A DNA stretch of 64,000 bases from CAVTYH01 sp963738835 (GTDB taxonomy: Bacteria; Planctomycetota; Planctomycetia; Pirellulales; JADZDJ01), in contig CAVTYH010000005.1 of NCBI GenBank assembly GCA_963738835.1, positions 558,001 through 622,000 of the forward strand, in the 5' to 3' direction. Of this stretch, positions 55,612 through 64,000 are shown in pieces. Both the position numbers and the translations under genes were made by a program. Below the pieces are notes generated by a model that ran no database searches, was not told where the DNA came from, and saw only the letters and a list, made by a program, of their open reading frames with translations. How positions within the stretch are numbered: position 1 is the first letter of the stretch; every line of letters begins with the position of its first letter.

Positions 55612-56745
55612 CTATCCCTGGGCGTTGGTTTTCACATCGGCACTGTCGCCAATATTAATCCACAAATGCACGTGCGGCGAGCCGCGGAAATACCACACGA
55701 ACGACGGTCCTTCCAGTCGCCAGTTGTCCCAGACGCCGTCGTCGCCGATATCGCCGTCTTGATAGAAGGCCAGCGAGCATTTGTTGAGACTACCTTGCTT
55801 TTTGAGGCAGGCTTGTACATCGTCCGAATCGGCGTTGCGATACGGCTCGAGCATAACTCTCATCGTCTTTTCGAGCTGCTCGCGCTGATCGTGACTGAGT
55901 TCGCTGACGTGGAGGCCCGGAAATTCGCCGTCTGGACCACGGAATCCGACCGCTGCTTCTGCCGGGATGCGCGCTTGCAGCGCCATTTTGCGCTGCTTGC
56001 CGTCGAGCATTTCGTAAATCTTGTTCGCGGCCAGCGCCTGCGGCCAGAACACGTTGCCCGGATGGTCGGCCTTTTCATTGAAACCGGTGGCCGCGTGACC
56101 GTGAAATACCGGGCCGCCAAAAGCCATGTGATCGATGCTGTGACCATCGACGCGCACCGTCAGATGACGGCCGGTCATGACCATCTCGAATTTGCCTTCA
56201 TCTGGATTGCCGAAGAGCGCGATGCTCTGTGATTTGCCGTAGCCCTTACCGTCGTCCTGGAGCTGCTTGTCGATTCGCGGTACCCAGTCGGGGCTGAACA
56301 AGCCCTCGTAAATTCCGCGGATCATGTCTTGCTGATCCTGGGTATAAAAATCGCTGGCGATCATCTGTTTGGTGATGTTCCAGTTGTTGCTCACCCGAGT
56401 TCGCAAGAGCCCGCGTTCTTTGTCGATGTAATCCCAATCAAATGCGATTTCTTTCTTTTGCTCGGGACTGAGCGTTTTGTAAAGTTGCTTCACCAGAGTT
56501 TCCGGCGCACCCTTTGCCACGGCTATCTTGGCTGTCGATCCGGCCGTTGCCGCATCGGTTGCTTCTGCGGCGCGAACGATGCTACGCGGCAATGCCATCG
56601 CGCCGGCTGCTAACGCCGTTGTTCCGGCAGCCTTCATGAAATCGCGGCGGCTGAAAAACTCGCGCAGGTTCAAAAACTCGAAGCCCGATTCGCAATCGGG
56701 GCAAGATTTGCTGCGCGGAGATTCGTTTCGATTTTGTTGAGCCAT
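55612..56745 (-). CDS. Tat-exported DUF3500 family protein
   Basis: 377 residues from ATG 56745. The N-terminal F-F-S-R-R-D-F-M-K-A-A-G-T-T-A-L-A-A-G-A is a twin-arginine signal preceded by a Cys pair (S-C-P-D-C-E). The mature part has the DUF3500 pattern: L-Y-K-T-L-S-P-E-Q-K-K-E-I, F-E-M-V-M-T-G-R-H-L-T-V-R-V-D, GPVFHGHAATGFNEKA and P-S-F-V-W-Y-F-R-G-S-P-H-V-H-L-W. The family has no settled function. Exported folded, so a cofactor or metal is possible. Upstream 56746-56919 has a GTCGGGCTTCAGCCCGGC hairpin only. Confidence 0.8.
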   Translation of the reverse strand: MAQQNRNESPRSKSCPDCESGFEFLNLREFFSRRDFMKAAGTTALAAGAMALPRSIVRAAEATDAATAGSTAKIAVAKGAPETLVKQLYKTLSPEQKKEIAFDWDYIDKERGLLRTRVSNNWNITKQMIASDFYTQDQQDMIRGIYEGLFSPDWVPRIDKQLQDDGKGYGKSQSIALFGNPDEGKFEMVMTGRHLTVRVDGHSIDHMAFGGPVFHGHAATGFNEKADHPGNVFWPQALAANKIYEMLDGKQRKMALQARIPAEAAVGFRGPDGEFPGLHVSELSHDQREQLEKTMRVMLEPYRNADSDDVQACLKKQGSLNKCSLAFYQDGDIGDDGVWDNWRLEGPSFVWYFRGSPHVHLWINIGDSADVKTNAQG

Positions 56746-56919
56746 GACACATCTCCTGTGTGTGGAAGCAGATCTCTGAAACGGCGCGCTGGGCCCTCGT
56801 GGACAGAAACCATTAGACCGCATTTGGCCTACGGCTGCAAACTCCTGTTGTAGGTCGGGCTTCAGCCCGGCCGATTTCACACGCAAACAGCATGTCGGGC
56901 CAAAGCCTGGCTTGCTTGG

Positions 56920-58680
56920 CTAGCCTGAGAAGCTTAAATCGATTGTGAAATCGTCGAAATCGCTGTCCGAGCCAAAGATTTTGTCCATGACGTGCAACTG
57001 CTGCACGTTCGGGTCCGTCGCTTGCTGGCCGGGGCAGTACCAGCGGAAATGGCTGATGCCATCGGGATTGGCGGCCTCGAGCGACAAAATTGCCACAGGC
57101 CCGCCGCTGGTCGAATTCGATGGATTCGCGGTCAGGAAATTGGCCGTGGTGCCGCTGGTGATGGCGTAGAACGCCAGATACTGGCCGGCCGGCACGGTCA
57201 CAGGCTGACTACCAACGGCGGCGCCAGCAGCAAACAACACACGGAAGTTGCCGCTTGCCAGGGCCGCGGCTAGATAGCCGGGGTCGCCGGGATGGAGCGA
57301 GCCAATCGAGCCGTCCGGATCATCCACAAAGAACACCCCAACGTCGCCGGGCGGGCTATTCAAATGGCCGCTGTGCAATGTGCCATTCAAGGTTACGTTC
57401 TTATCGCCTGCTCCGGGTGCATGCACTGTCGCCGGCGTTTTGCTGGACTGACCGGCCAGGCGAACGGTCATCACCACGTCGTTGAAGTCGCTATCGCCCA
57501 AGTTCATTAGATCTTCCCAGTTGTATTGGGCACGACCGGTTGTTGGGTCGGCGATGATTTGCGTGTGCTTCATGCCATCAGGATTCGCGGCCTGAATGCT
57601 GAAGAATGCCAGTGGTGCGTTCGGATTGTTGTTGCCGTGGTTGGTGTTTGATGCGTTCTTCGACAGGAAGTTGGCCGTGGTGTTGTTCTGGATCATGTAA
57701 AACACCAGAATCTGTCCGCCTTGCAGAGAGATATTCTTGGCGGCGCCGGCTTTTTCCCCCTTCGAGAAGATAGTCTGGCGAGTACCACTGCTAAGCGCCG
57801 CTTGTGCGTAACCAGCCTGACCGGGAGCGATGCCGTTGATTGATCCATCGGCTGAATTGGCAATGAAGAAGCCGATTTCGTCGAAGTAGGCGGCGTTCCG
57901 TGAAGCCCAGGCGAAGGCCAAGGTCTGCGTTGATCCGGCGGCGCCGGGAACCACATAAATTCCGCTGGCAAAATCCGGCGCATAAATCAGCGAGAGTGCC
58001 GTCGAGTCGACGCTGGTGCCGTTGGTGTCGGTGACCACCGCCGTAATGGCGTTCGCGCCAATCGCCAGCTTGCCTGCGGGCAACGTGGCCGTGTATTGGC
58101 CCGAGCCGGTTGCAGTTTCCGTTGCAGTGGCAATCACCACGCCGTTCAACTTAAATTGCACGGTGGCGCCACTTTCGGCGGCTACGGTTAATTTTGGCGA
58201 ATCCTTGGAGATGTATCCGTTACCATCGAATGTGCCAGTGTTGCTCGAAGCGTCGACAGACAAGCCGGTGGGAGCCGATGGTCCTGTGCCCGTACCTTGG
58301 TTTGGATTTACCGTCAATGTAAAAGCCTGGGTATCGTAGTTATCCGAAGTGTCGGTTGCCGACGATGCATGCACGCCGGCCACGAGGTTGATAGTTCCAG
58401 TAAAGCCGGCAGCTGGAGTCAGTGTGACCTGGCCCGTCGCTTGATCGATGCTGACGGTCACATTGGAAGGCGTGCCGAAACTTGTCGGATCAACAATCTT
58501 GTAAAACACACCGCCGGCCGACAAGTCGGTCGACGTCAAGGTAAACGTTACGGCAGTGTCAGCGGTGGTTATCTGGTTGCTGACGGACCCCAGGAACGGC
58601 GGATCGGTTTGCGTATCGGCGACTGCGGAGGCGTTAAACGTTTGCTGTGACGTTTGGCCCGCGGTATTCGTGCCGGTCAC
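56920..58680 (-). CDS. Giant surface protein, C-terminal part: cadherin-like repeat, Ig-like domain, two DUF4114 domains
   Basis: 586 residues, continuing the frame of the two upstream entries after a shift near 58697. First is DPPFLGSVSNQITTADTAVT and the ninth ~95-residue cadherin-like repeat, then an Ig-like module (SGATVQFKLNGVVIATATET, L-A-I-G-A-N-A-I-T-A-V-V-T-D). Two DUF4114 domains follow, each with F-x-I-x-x-x-D-G-S-I, F-Y-x-I-x-x-x-T-T-A-N-F-L and the acidic SDFNDVVMTV or SDFDDFTIDL. The stop is real: sequence ends F-S-G. DUF4114 is found in extracellular, often calcium-rich proteins. Confidence 0.75.
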   Translation of the reverse strand: MTGTNTAGQTSQQTFNASAVADTQTDPPFLGSVSNQITTADTAVTFTLTSTDLSAGGVFYKIVDPTSFGTPSNVTVSIDQATGQVTLTPAAGFTGTINLVAGVHASSATDTSDNYDTQAFTLTVNPNQGTGTGPSAPTGLSVDASSNTGTFDGNGYISKDSPKLTVAAESGATVQFKLNGVVIATATETATGSGQYTATLPAGKLAIGANAITAVVTDTNGTSVDSTALSLIYAPDFASGIYVVPGAAGSTQTLAFAWASRNAAYFDEIGFFIANSADGSINGIAPGQAGYAQAALSSGTRQTIFSKGEKAGAAKNISLQGGQILVFYMIQNNTTANFLSKNASNTNHGNNNPNAPLAFFSIQAANPDGMKHTQIIADPTTGRAQYNWEDLMNLGDSDFNDVVMTVRLAGQSSKTPATVHAPGAGDKNVTLNGTLHSGHLNSPPGDVGVFFVDDPDGSIGSLHPGDPGYLAAALASGNFRVLFAAGAAVGSQPVTVPAGQYLAFYAITSGTTANFLTANPSNSTSGGPVAILSLEAANPDGISHFRWYCPGQQATDPNVQQLHVMDKIFGSDSDFDDFTIDLSFSG

Positions 58681-61600
58681 TGTGATGGTGGCGCTGAGAA
58701 CCGTTGAAGCTGGCCGGCGCGGTCACTTTCAGAACCGCGTTTTGCGTATCGGTGATAATTTGAGCGGAAGTTACTGTGATCGGCAGTGTCGGGCTGCTCG
58801 TTTCACCTGGAATCTGGGAACTCGTGGTTACGTTCGTCGACATGATCTTTTCGAACGTGTCGAAACCGCCGACCAACTGCCCGAAGATCGTGTAGCGGAA
58901 GTCTAAAAACTGCGGCATGTCGGCCAACGAAATCGGCGTTGTCGATCCGGCGGCATCAGTGGCGGTGATGAAAAACTCTGCATCGGCGGTGTCGCGTCCG
59001 CGGTTGGCCATCGCCAACAGCCCTGGACTGGTAAAGGTGAGCGATGTGTCGAATTCGTCGGTCAGCAGTTGCCCTGTATCGCCAGCTCCGTTGTTGCCGG
59101 TTTGGGTCACGAAACCGTCGAGCACACGAAAGATCGAGAGACCGTCGTAATAGCCTTGCGTTACAAGTTGCTCGATCCGGGCAGTTGTTTCCGGAGCCAG
59201 GTCTTCAAACAGGTGCAGAATCAACTGGCCACTGAACGCGTTGCCGTCTTTGTCGGTGCCAGTGACATTCAGCACCAGGCTCTTACTCGTCGGCGAGACC
59301 AGCGATACCGTTACATTTGGATCGGAACTGCTGGTGGTATAAGTAATCGGGTTGCCGGCAGCATCGACGCCGGTCAGCGGCACCAGGACCGACTTCCCGC
59401 CCGGGACCTCGACGTCGTTGATGGGGTTTACGGCCACCTGATCGACCGTCAGTGTGAACCCCTGCGTGACGTAATTCTCCAGCACATCGGCACTGTCAAC
59501 GGCACGAACCCGGGCCAGCAGATTGATGGTGCCGGCGAAGCCCGCATCGGGAGTTACATTAACCAACCCGATTGCCTGATCGATTCCAATGGTTACATGG
59601 GCCGGCGCAAGCATCGTCGTCGGATCGACAATCGAATAAGCGACACCGCTGCCCCCCAAATCAGTCGAGCTCAGCGTAAATGAAGCGGGTGTATCGACTG
59701 TTGTCACTAAATTATTGATTGTGTTTAACGTTGGTGCGACGACCGAGAACGTGAATGCTTGAGTGGTGTAGTTTGCTTGAACATCGTCGCTATCAGCAGC
59801 TCGTATGCCGGCCAGCAAATTGATATCGCCCGCGAAACCAGCATCTGGCTGCAGTGTTATCTGGCCGGTCGCCTGATCGATAGTCACAGTCACATGCGCC
59901 GGAGCATTAAATGTTGTCGGATCGACAACGGTGTAAATCAAATCTCCACCCGTAAAATCGATTCCCGACAAACTAAGAGTATCGGACACTCCCAGCGTCG
60001 TGGTTTGATTGCCGACGGTCAGCAAGGACGGAGCCAAAACCGTCAAGGTGAAGGATTGCGTCACGTAATTGGCCGGCACATCGTCGCTGCCCAGTTCTCG
60101 TACGGCGGCAGCCAGGTTGATCGTTCCTGCGAATCCAGCTTCAGGTTTCAACGTCACATGTCCACTCGCTTGATCGATCGTCACGACTACGTATGGCGGA
60201 GCGCCGAAAGTGTCTGGATCGACAATTGCGTAGAACACGCCGCCGCCTGTCGGATCGGTCGACGTAAGCGTGAAATCGTCAGCGACACCAACCGCGGTCG
60301 TCTGATTAGCGACCGTGTCGATGGACGGAGCAATAACATCCAGCGTGAACGCCTGAGTCGTGTAGTTGGCTTCGGCATCGTCGCTATTCGCTCCTCGTAC
60401 GCCAGCCAGTAAGTTCAGCGTGCCGCTGAAGCCAGCGTCTGGCTTCAAGGTGACTTGGCCCGTGGCCTGCTCGATCGTCACTGTCACATGGCCTGGAGAG
60501 GCGAATGTGCTGGGATCGACAATCGTATAGAACACATCTCCGCCTAAGGGACTGGCGAACAAAGTGAAAGTGGTCGGCGCACCCACTCCGGTGGTTTGAT
60601 CGCTAACCGGAGCCAGCGTGACCACCGTCAGCGTGAAGGCTTGTGTGGTGTAATTCGCCGGATCATCGGGGCTAGTGACATCGATCACTCGGGCCAACAG
60701 ATTCAATGTGCCGCTGAATCCGGCTTCCGGGGTGATTGTGACCTGTCCGGTAACCTGATCGATGCCGACCGTCGAGTGAGCCGGAGCGATTAACGTGTTG
60801 GCATCGACCACCGAATAAGTCACATCGTTGCCCAGCGCATCCGACGAGTGAAGCGTGAATGTAACCGGCAAATCGACGATCGTCGTCTGATTGTCGACTG
60901 GATCCAAGGTCGGAGCGACGACCGTAAATGCGAATACTTGCGTCGCGTAGTTGGCCACATCGTCTGGGCTGGTGACATCACGCACAGCAGCCAGCAAATT
61001 CAAAGTGCCCGCGAAACCAGACTCGGGGGTAATAATCACCTCTCCGGCATTTTGATTGACGCTGATGTTGACATGGTCCGGTGCGGCAAGCGTGCTGGCG
61101 TCAACGACTGCATAGAAGAGGTCGTTTCCAAGTGAATCGTTCGCGATCATGGCGATGTTCACCGGTACACCCACAGCGCTGGTCTGACTGCCGACAGGGT
61201 CGAGTGTCGGGGCAAGGACGGAAAACGTGAAGGCTTGCGAGGTATAATTCGCCGGATCGTCTGGGCTGTCGAGTTCGCGAACTCTTGCTAACAGCGTCAC
61301 GGTGCCGGTTGCGCCGGCGGCCGGAGTTAATGTCACTTGGCCATTGGCTTGATCGATATCCACGCTGATGTTGTCTGGAGCTCCCAAACTATTGGCATCC
61401 ACCACCGAATAGACGACTCCATTGCCGAGCGGATCGGTCGAATTCAACGTGAAGGTGATGGGAGTGCCAACAGCTGCTGTCTGGTCAGCCACCGGATCAA
61501 GGGTTGGTGCAACAACGGTGACCGTGAATTCCTGGACGTCGAAATTCGAAAACGTATTGGCAGCCGAAGCTGCCCGAACGCCAACGATCAGATGCAAAGT

Positions 61601-61882
61601 GCCGGCAAATCCTGCGTCTGGTATGATGGTTACCAATCCGGTCGCGTGGTCGACATCGACGCTTGCATTCGGCGAATCATCCATGCTGGCAATTTCGTAA
61701 TCGACGCCTTGGCCCGAAAGATCCGTTGAGGCGATGGAAAAGTTCAGCGTTTGGCCGACTGCGATGTTCTGGTTCGCCGACACCGAACCCAAGAACGGCG
61801 GATCGACATTGGTGTCGGTCACTGCCGACGCCGTAAACGACTGCTGAGCTGTTTCGTTGTCGGCGTTCGTAGCAGTCACCAT
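58634..61882 (-). CDS. Giant surface protein, central part: eight cadherin-like repeats and second cyclophilin domain
   Basis: 1,082 residues. Eight tandem ~95-residue units, each with N-Q-T-x-x-V-G near the start, V-x-I-D-Q-A-x-G-Q-V-T-x-x-P-x-A-G-F-x-G-T-x-N-L-L-A in the middle and a Y-x-T-Q-A-F-T end, followed by VPGGKSVLVPLTGVDAAGNP and a second cyclophilin-like domain: LHLFEDLAPETTARIEQLVT, F-R-V-L-D-G-F-V-T-Q-T, ADAEFFITATD. The frame is broken at 61915 on the N-terminal side and 58697 on the C-terminal side, at equivalent places in the repeated A-P-A-S-F-x-G-S-S-A-T-I segment. Confidence 0.75.
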   Translation of the reverse strand: MVTATNADNETAQQSFTASAVTDTNVDPPFLGSVSANQNIAVGQTLNFSIASTDLSGQGVDYEIASMDDSPNASVDVDHATGLVTIIPDAGFAGTLHLIVGVRAASAANTFSNFDVQEFTVTVVAPTLDPVADQTAAVGTPITFTLNSTDPLGNGVVYSVVDANSLGAPDNISVDIDQANGQVTLTPAAGATGTVTLLARVRELDSPDDPANYTSQAFTFSVLAPTLDPVGSQTSAVGVPVNIAMIANDSLGNDLFYAVVDASTLAAPDHVNISVNQNAGEVIITPESGFAGTLNLLAAVRDVTSPDDVANYATQVFAFTVVAPTLDPVDNQTTIVDLPVTFTLHSSDALGNDVTYSVVDANTLIAPAHSTVGIDQVTGQVTITPEAGFSGTLNLLARVIDVTSPDDPANYTTQAFTLTVVTLAPVSDQTTGVGAPTTFTLFASPLGGDVFYTIVDPSTFASPGHVTVTIEQATGQVTLKPDAGFSGTLNLLAGVRGANSDDAEANYTTQAFTLDVIAPSIDTVANQTTAVGVADDFTLTSTDPTGGGVFYAIVDPDTFGAPPYVVVTIDQASGHVTLKPEAGFAGTINLAAAVRELGSDDVPANYVTQSFTLTVLAPSLLTVGNQTTTLGVSDTLSLSGIDFTGGDLIYTVVDPTTFNAPAHVTVTIDQATGQITLQPDAGFAGDINLLAGIRAADSDDVQANYTTQAFTFSVVAPTLNTINNLVTTVDTPASFTLSSTDLGGSGVAYSIVDPTTMLAPAHVTIGIDQAIGLVNVTPDAGFAGTINLLARVRAVDSADVLENYVTQGFTLTVDQVAVNPINDVEVPGGKSVLVPLTGVDAAGNPITYTTSSSDPNVTVSLVSPTSKSLVLNVTGTDKDGNAFSGQLILHLFEDLAPETTARIEQLVTQGYYDGLSIFRVLDGFVTQTGNNGAGDTGQLLTDEFDTSLTFTSPGLLAMANRGRDTADAEFFITATDAAGSTTPISLADMPQFLDFRYTIFGQLVGGFDTFEKIMSTNVTTSSQIPGETSSPTLPITVTSAQIITDTQNAVLKVTAPASFNGSQRHHHSDRHEYRGPNVTANV

Positions 61883-62769
61883 GATTGTTGCGCTGCTGCC
61901 ATCAAAACTGGCCGGCGCAACACGCGCAGCACAGCGTCTTGCGTGTCATCGATCACCTGGGCCGATGTCACCGTGATCGAAGAAGTCGGAAGACTCACTT
62001 CGCCATTGAAGCCGGGATCAGGCTGGACCTGCACAGTCGTCGACATGATTTTTTCAAACGTGTCGAAACTGCTGACGAGCTGGCCGAAAATGGTGTAACG
62101 GAAATTCAGAAACTGCGGCATGTTGGCCAATGCGATTGGCGTCGTCGAACCTGCTTCATCGATGGCCGTGATGAAAAACTCGGCATCGGCGGTATCGCGG
62201 CCTCGGTTGGCCATCGCCAACAGGCCGGGACTCGTGAAGGTCAGCGATGAGGTAAGCTCATCGTCCAACAACACCCCGGTATCGTTGCCGTTATTTGTCT
62301 TACCCGTTTGAGCGACAAAGCCGTCCAGCACGCGGAAGAAATCGAGGCCGTCGTAATACCCTTGTGTGACGAGCTGCTCGATGCGGGCAGTGGTTTGCGG
62401 GGCCAAATCTTCGAACAGGTGCAGCACCAGCGTACCACTGAACGGCGTGTTGGTGTTATCAGTTCCCGTGACACTGAGCACGATGCTTTTACTGCTGGGC
62501 GAAACAAGCGACACCTGAACGTTCGAATCGGAAGCCGATAAGCTGTAGCTGATCGGTCCACCATTGCTGTCAACACCCGTCAGCGGCACCAAGACCGATT
62601 TGCCGCCGGGAACCTGAATATCGCCCAGCGAACCCAAATTGACCGACAACATTTGCCGGGCTTCTAGTGATTCGACCCACAGCCGCTTGCGATGACGGTT
62701 CAATCGTTTGTCCGACTTTGAACCCTGTTGCCACCGACTGCCTCGTTTCGAGAAAAAACTAAACTTCAT
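61876..62769 (-). CDS. Giant surface protein, N-terminal part: export segment and first cyclophilin domain
   Basis: 297 residues. A very basic start (MKFSFFSKRGSRW, R-H-R-K-R) leads to LWVESLEARQMLSVNLGSLG, the planctomycete L-E-x-L-E-x-R-x-x-L-S export/anchor pattern. A short beta region follows, then a cyclophilin-type peptidyl-prolyl isomerase domain at about residues 108-250. Catalytic-type residues are in F-F-R-V-L-D-G-F-V-A-Q-T-G (Arg, Phe, Gln of cyclophilin), A-E-F-F-I-T-A and Y-T-I-F-G-Q-L. The frame breaks near 61915; one G added before CGCCGGCC restores the join to the central part. Combined protein about 1,950 residues. Confidence 0.78.
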   Translation of the reverse strand: MKFSFFSKRGSRWQQGSKSDKRLNRHRKRLWVESLEARQMLSVNLGSLGDIQVPGGKSVLVPLTGVDSNGGPISYSLSASDSNVQVSLVSPSSKSIVLSVTGTDNTNTPFSGTLVLHLFEDLAPQTTARIEQLVTQGYYDGLDFFRVLDGFVAQTGKTNNGNDTGVLLDDELTSSLTFTSPGLLAMANRGRDTADAEFFITAIDEAGSTTPIALANMPQFLNFRYTIFGQLVSSFDTFEKIMSTTVQVQPDPGFNGEVSLPTSSITVTSAQVIDDTQDAVLRVLRRPVLMAAAQQSW

Positions 62770-62986
62770 GATGCTGCTCAAGTGGATGACTGCGCGTAGA
62801 AAACCGGGATGCACGATCCGCGATGAAGAGGGGCAATTGTGCCCAGCCGCTGCGGCTAACCCGGAAGCCGCAGCAGTCCGAAGCCTGCTATTCCCAAACT
62901 GTTCCGTGAAATACTTCTGCCATTATGATCGAGCCTTCCGGTGATTTCCACTGTTTTGTTTGGCCAAAGTGGGATAATTTTGCGTG

Positions 62987-63916
62987 TCAATTGGTGCGTC
63001 GACCGTGTCGCTGGCAAACCGGACAGAAAAACGTTGAGCGTTGGGCCTGCACAAGTCGCCGGACAGTCCCGCGGTGGCAAGTTGGGCAATCCTGCCCCGC
63101 CCGATCATAAACCCGATGGTGATTCTGATACCCGCCCGATTTACTGAGGGCATTCCGATAGGTGCCGTCGGCCAGCGTTGAACCTTCGTAGCGAATCGCT
63201 TCGGAGAGCACATCAATCATGGATGCGTGCAGCCGATGCCAATGGTCGGTCCGCAATCGATCGCAGCGTACGGCCGGATGGATTGCAGCCCTATGCAGAA
63301 TTTCCGAGGCGTACAGATTTCCAATGCCCGCAATGGCACGCTGATCGAGCAGTGCGACTTTGACGGGCCGCCGGCTCCGGTATAACCGCGATTTCAATTG
63401 AGTGGCCGAAGTCACGAGAGCGTCGGGACCCAAGGACGCGCCGCTGTCACCAAACTTTGCAGTGAACTCGGCCGCCGTCAGCAATCGAACTGAACCCAGA
63501 CCGCGGCGATCCCAAAACAGCAGCTGGTCTGTGCTGCCGTTGCACGATGAGCCCAGCTTACTTACGTAGTTTGCTGCAAACTTCATGCGGAACCGCAAAT
63601 GCTCCATGGTCGGCGGATCGGCAAGCAAAACCAGACCCGTCATTCGCGGCTCGATGACAATGGCTTCATCGCCGGGTGGTTGCAGGCGAACGCTGCCATC
63701 CCCGATGCCTTTCGACAGCCAAATCACCACTCGTTTGCCAAATCGCTGGACTGCCGCGATAGTCTTGCCCTCAGTCAAGCGGCGAAATCGATCGATCCGC
63801 GGCTCAATGGCGATTGCCTTGCGGCGGCATGGTGTACGTTCCACACGCAACACCGTTCGGCCAATAAGTGGAGCGATCCCGCGACACATCGTTTCGACTT
63901 CAGGCAATTCAGGCAT
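62987..63916 (-). CDS. mutM: Formamidopyrimidine-DNA glycosylase MutM/Fpg
   Basis: Base-excision repair enzyme that removes 8-oxoguanine and formamidopyrimidines. It begins MPELPEVETMCRGIAPLIGR with the catalytic N-terminal Pro2 and Glu3. H2TH region: LLDQRAIAGIGNLYASEILH; intercalation zone near V-I-E-P-R-M-T-G; C-terminal zinc finger C-P-T-C ... FFCPVCQR with four Cys and the R-S-T-F-F-C motif. The 309 residues exceed the usual ~270, with extra sequence around residues 75-90 and 115-135. ATG at 63916; the last 84 bases of the window carry no recognisable gene. Confidence 0.93.
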   Translation of the reverse strand: MPELPEVETMCRGIAPLIGRTVLRVERTPCRRKAIAIEPRIDRFRRLTEGKTIAAVQRFGKRVVIWLSKGIGDGSVRLQPPGDEAIVIEPRMTGLVLLADPPTMEHLRFRMKFAANYVSKLGSSCNGSTDQLLFWDRRGLGSVRLLTAAEFTAKFGDSGASLGPDALVTSATQLKSRLYRSRRPVKVALLDQRAIAGIGNLYASEILHRAAIHPAVRCDRLRTDHWHRLHASMIDVLSEAIRYEGSTLADGTYRNALSKSGGYQNHHRVYDRAGQDCPTCHRGTVRRLVQAQRSTFFCPVCQRHGRRTN

Positions 63917-64000
63917 GGCAACAGCGGGACAGTGCTAGCGGCTGGGTCGCACGCCGGTGTAAAGACGGGCAAAGATTGCCGGCCGGAAAGGTTTTGCCGA

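Noticed and set aside
58917..62250. Several long plus-strand frames opposite the giant surface protein
   Set aside because: Repetitive shadows of the cadherin-like repeats; no start signals or domains.

Overview
The window looks like chromosome from a planctomycete, probably of the Pirellulales type. The evidence is the LRR proteins that begin with an R-R-R-W-L-R-F-S-L-R-T membrane anchor, secreted giants with an L-E-x-L-E-x-R-x-x-L-S type N-terminus, a zinc-ribbon multi-TM protein, paired ExbD-like proteins with long coiled coils, DUF4114 and cyclophilin domains in a large extracellular protein, a secreted calpain with RTX repeats, and moderately high GC. There is no rRNA, no tRNA that I can support, no CRISPR, no IS element and no phage module. 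Housekeeping genes dominate.

Layout. 0-9 kb: end of an MgtE-type transporter, thiC, a DUF433/DUF5615 toxin-antitoxin-like pair, a C45 acyltransferase, an MFS transporter, a broken GxxExxY gene inside an inverted repeat, then a minus-strand thrC-dapB-small protein operon. 8.4-18 kb: a DksA/TraR protein behind a perfect sigma70 promoter, lspA, an Rrf2 regulator with a long leader, hisN, rpmB, gatC-gatA-gatB, and a SAM-hydroxide adenosyltransferase followed by bioA. 18-24 kb: two ExbD-like proteins and a MotA/TolQ/ExbB-like channel on opposite strands, with queD between them, and queC with a degenerate alpha/beta hydrolase nearby. 25-35 kb: mdh, hemolysin III, a MerR regulator with its own 19-bp-spacer promoter, a zinc-ribbon membrane protein, two secreted TPR proteins, and a PadR plus Clp_N/HAAS-like membrane protein pair. 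35.8-41 kb: an orphan ORF ending in an integron attC-like site, xerC/D, a YhaM-like nuclease, a kinase-like gene and a MATE pump. 41-47 kb: calpain-RTX protease, two LRR proteins flanking a small two-gene module, then a repeat-rich 1-kb region. 47-64 kb: metH, a three-gene envelope/EPS-type ATPase cluster, thiO, a Tat-exported DUF3500 protein, a ~1,950-residue secreted protein with two cyclophilin domains, and mutM.

Two features cut across the whole window. First, at least eleven apparent frameshifts interrupt otherwise intact, conserved genes, including metH. Many are restored by adding one base to a short homopolymer, which points to uncorrected sequencing indels more than to gene decay, so split genes are described as single genes where the frames clearly join. 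Second, intergenic space is full of palindromic or inverted-repeat elements of several families. Two of them supply the stop codon of the preceding gene, and one short motif recurs 10-16 nt upstream of three unrelated start codons.

Metabolic themes: thiamine (thiC, thiO), threonine and lysine (thrC, dapB), histidine (hisN), methionine and SAM (metH, SAM hydrolase), biotin (bioA), queuosine (queD, queC), and Glu-tRNA(Gln)/Asp-tRNA(Asn) amidation (gatCAB).
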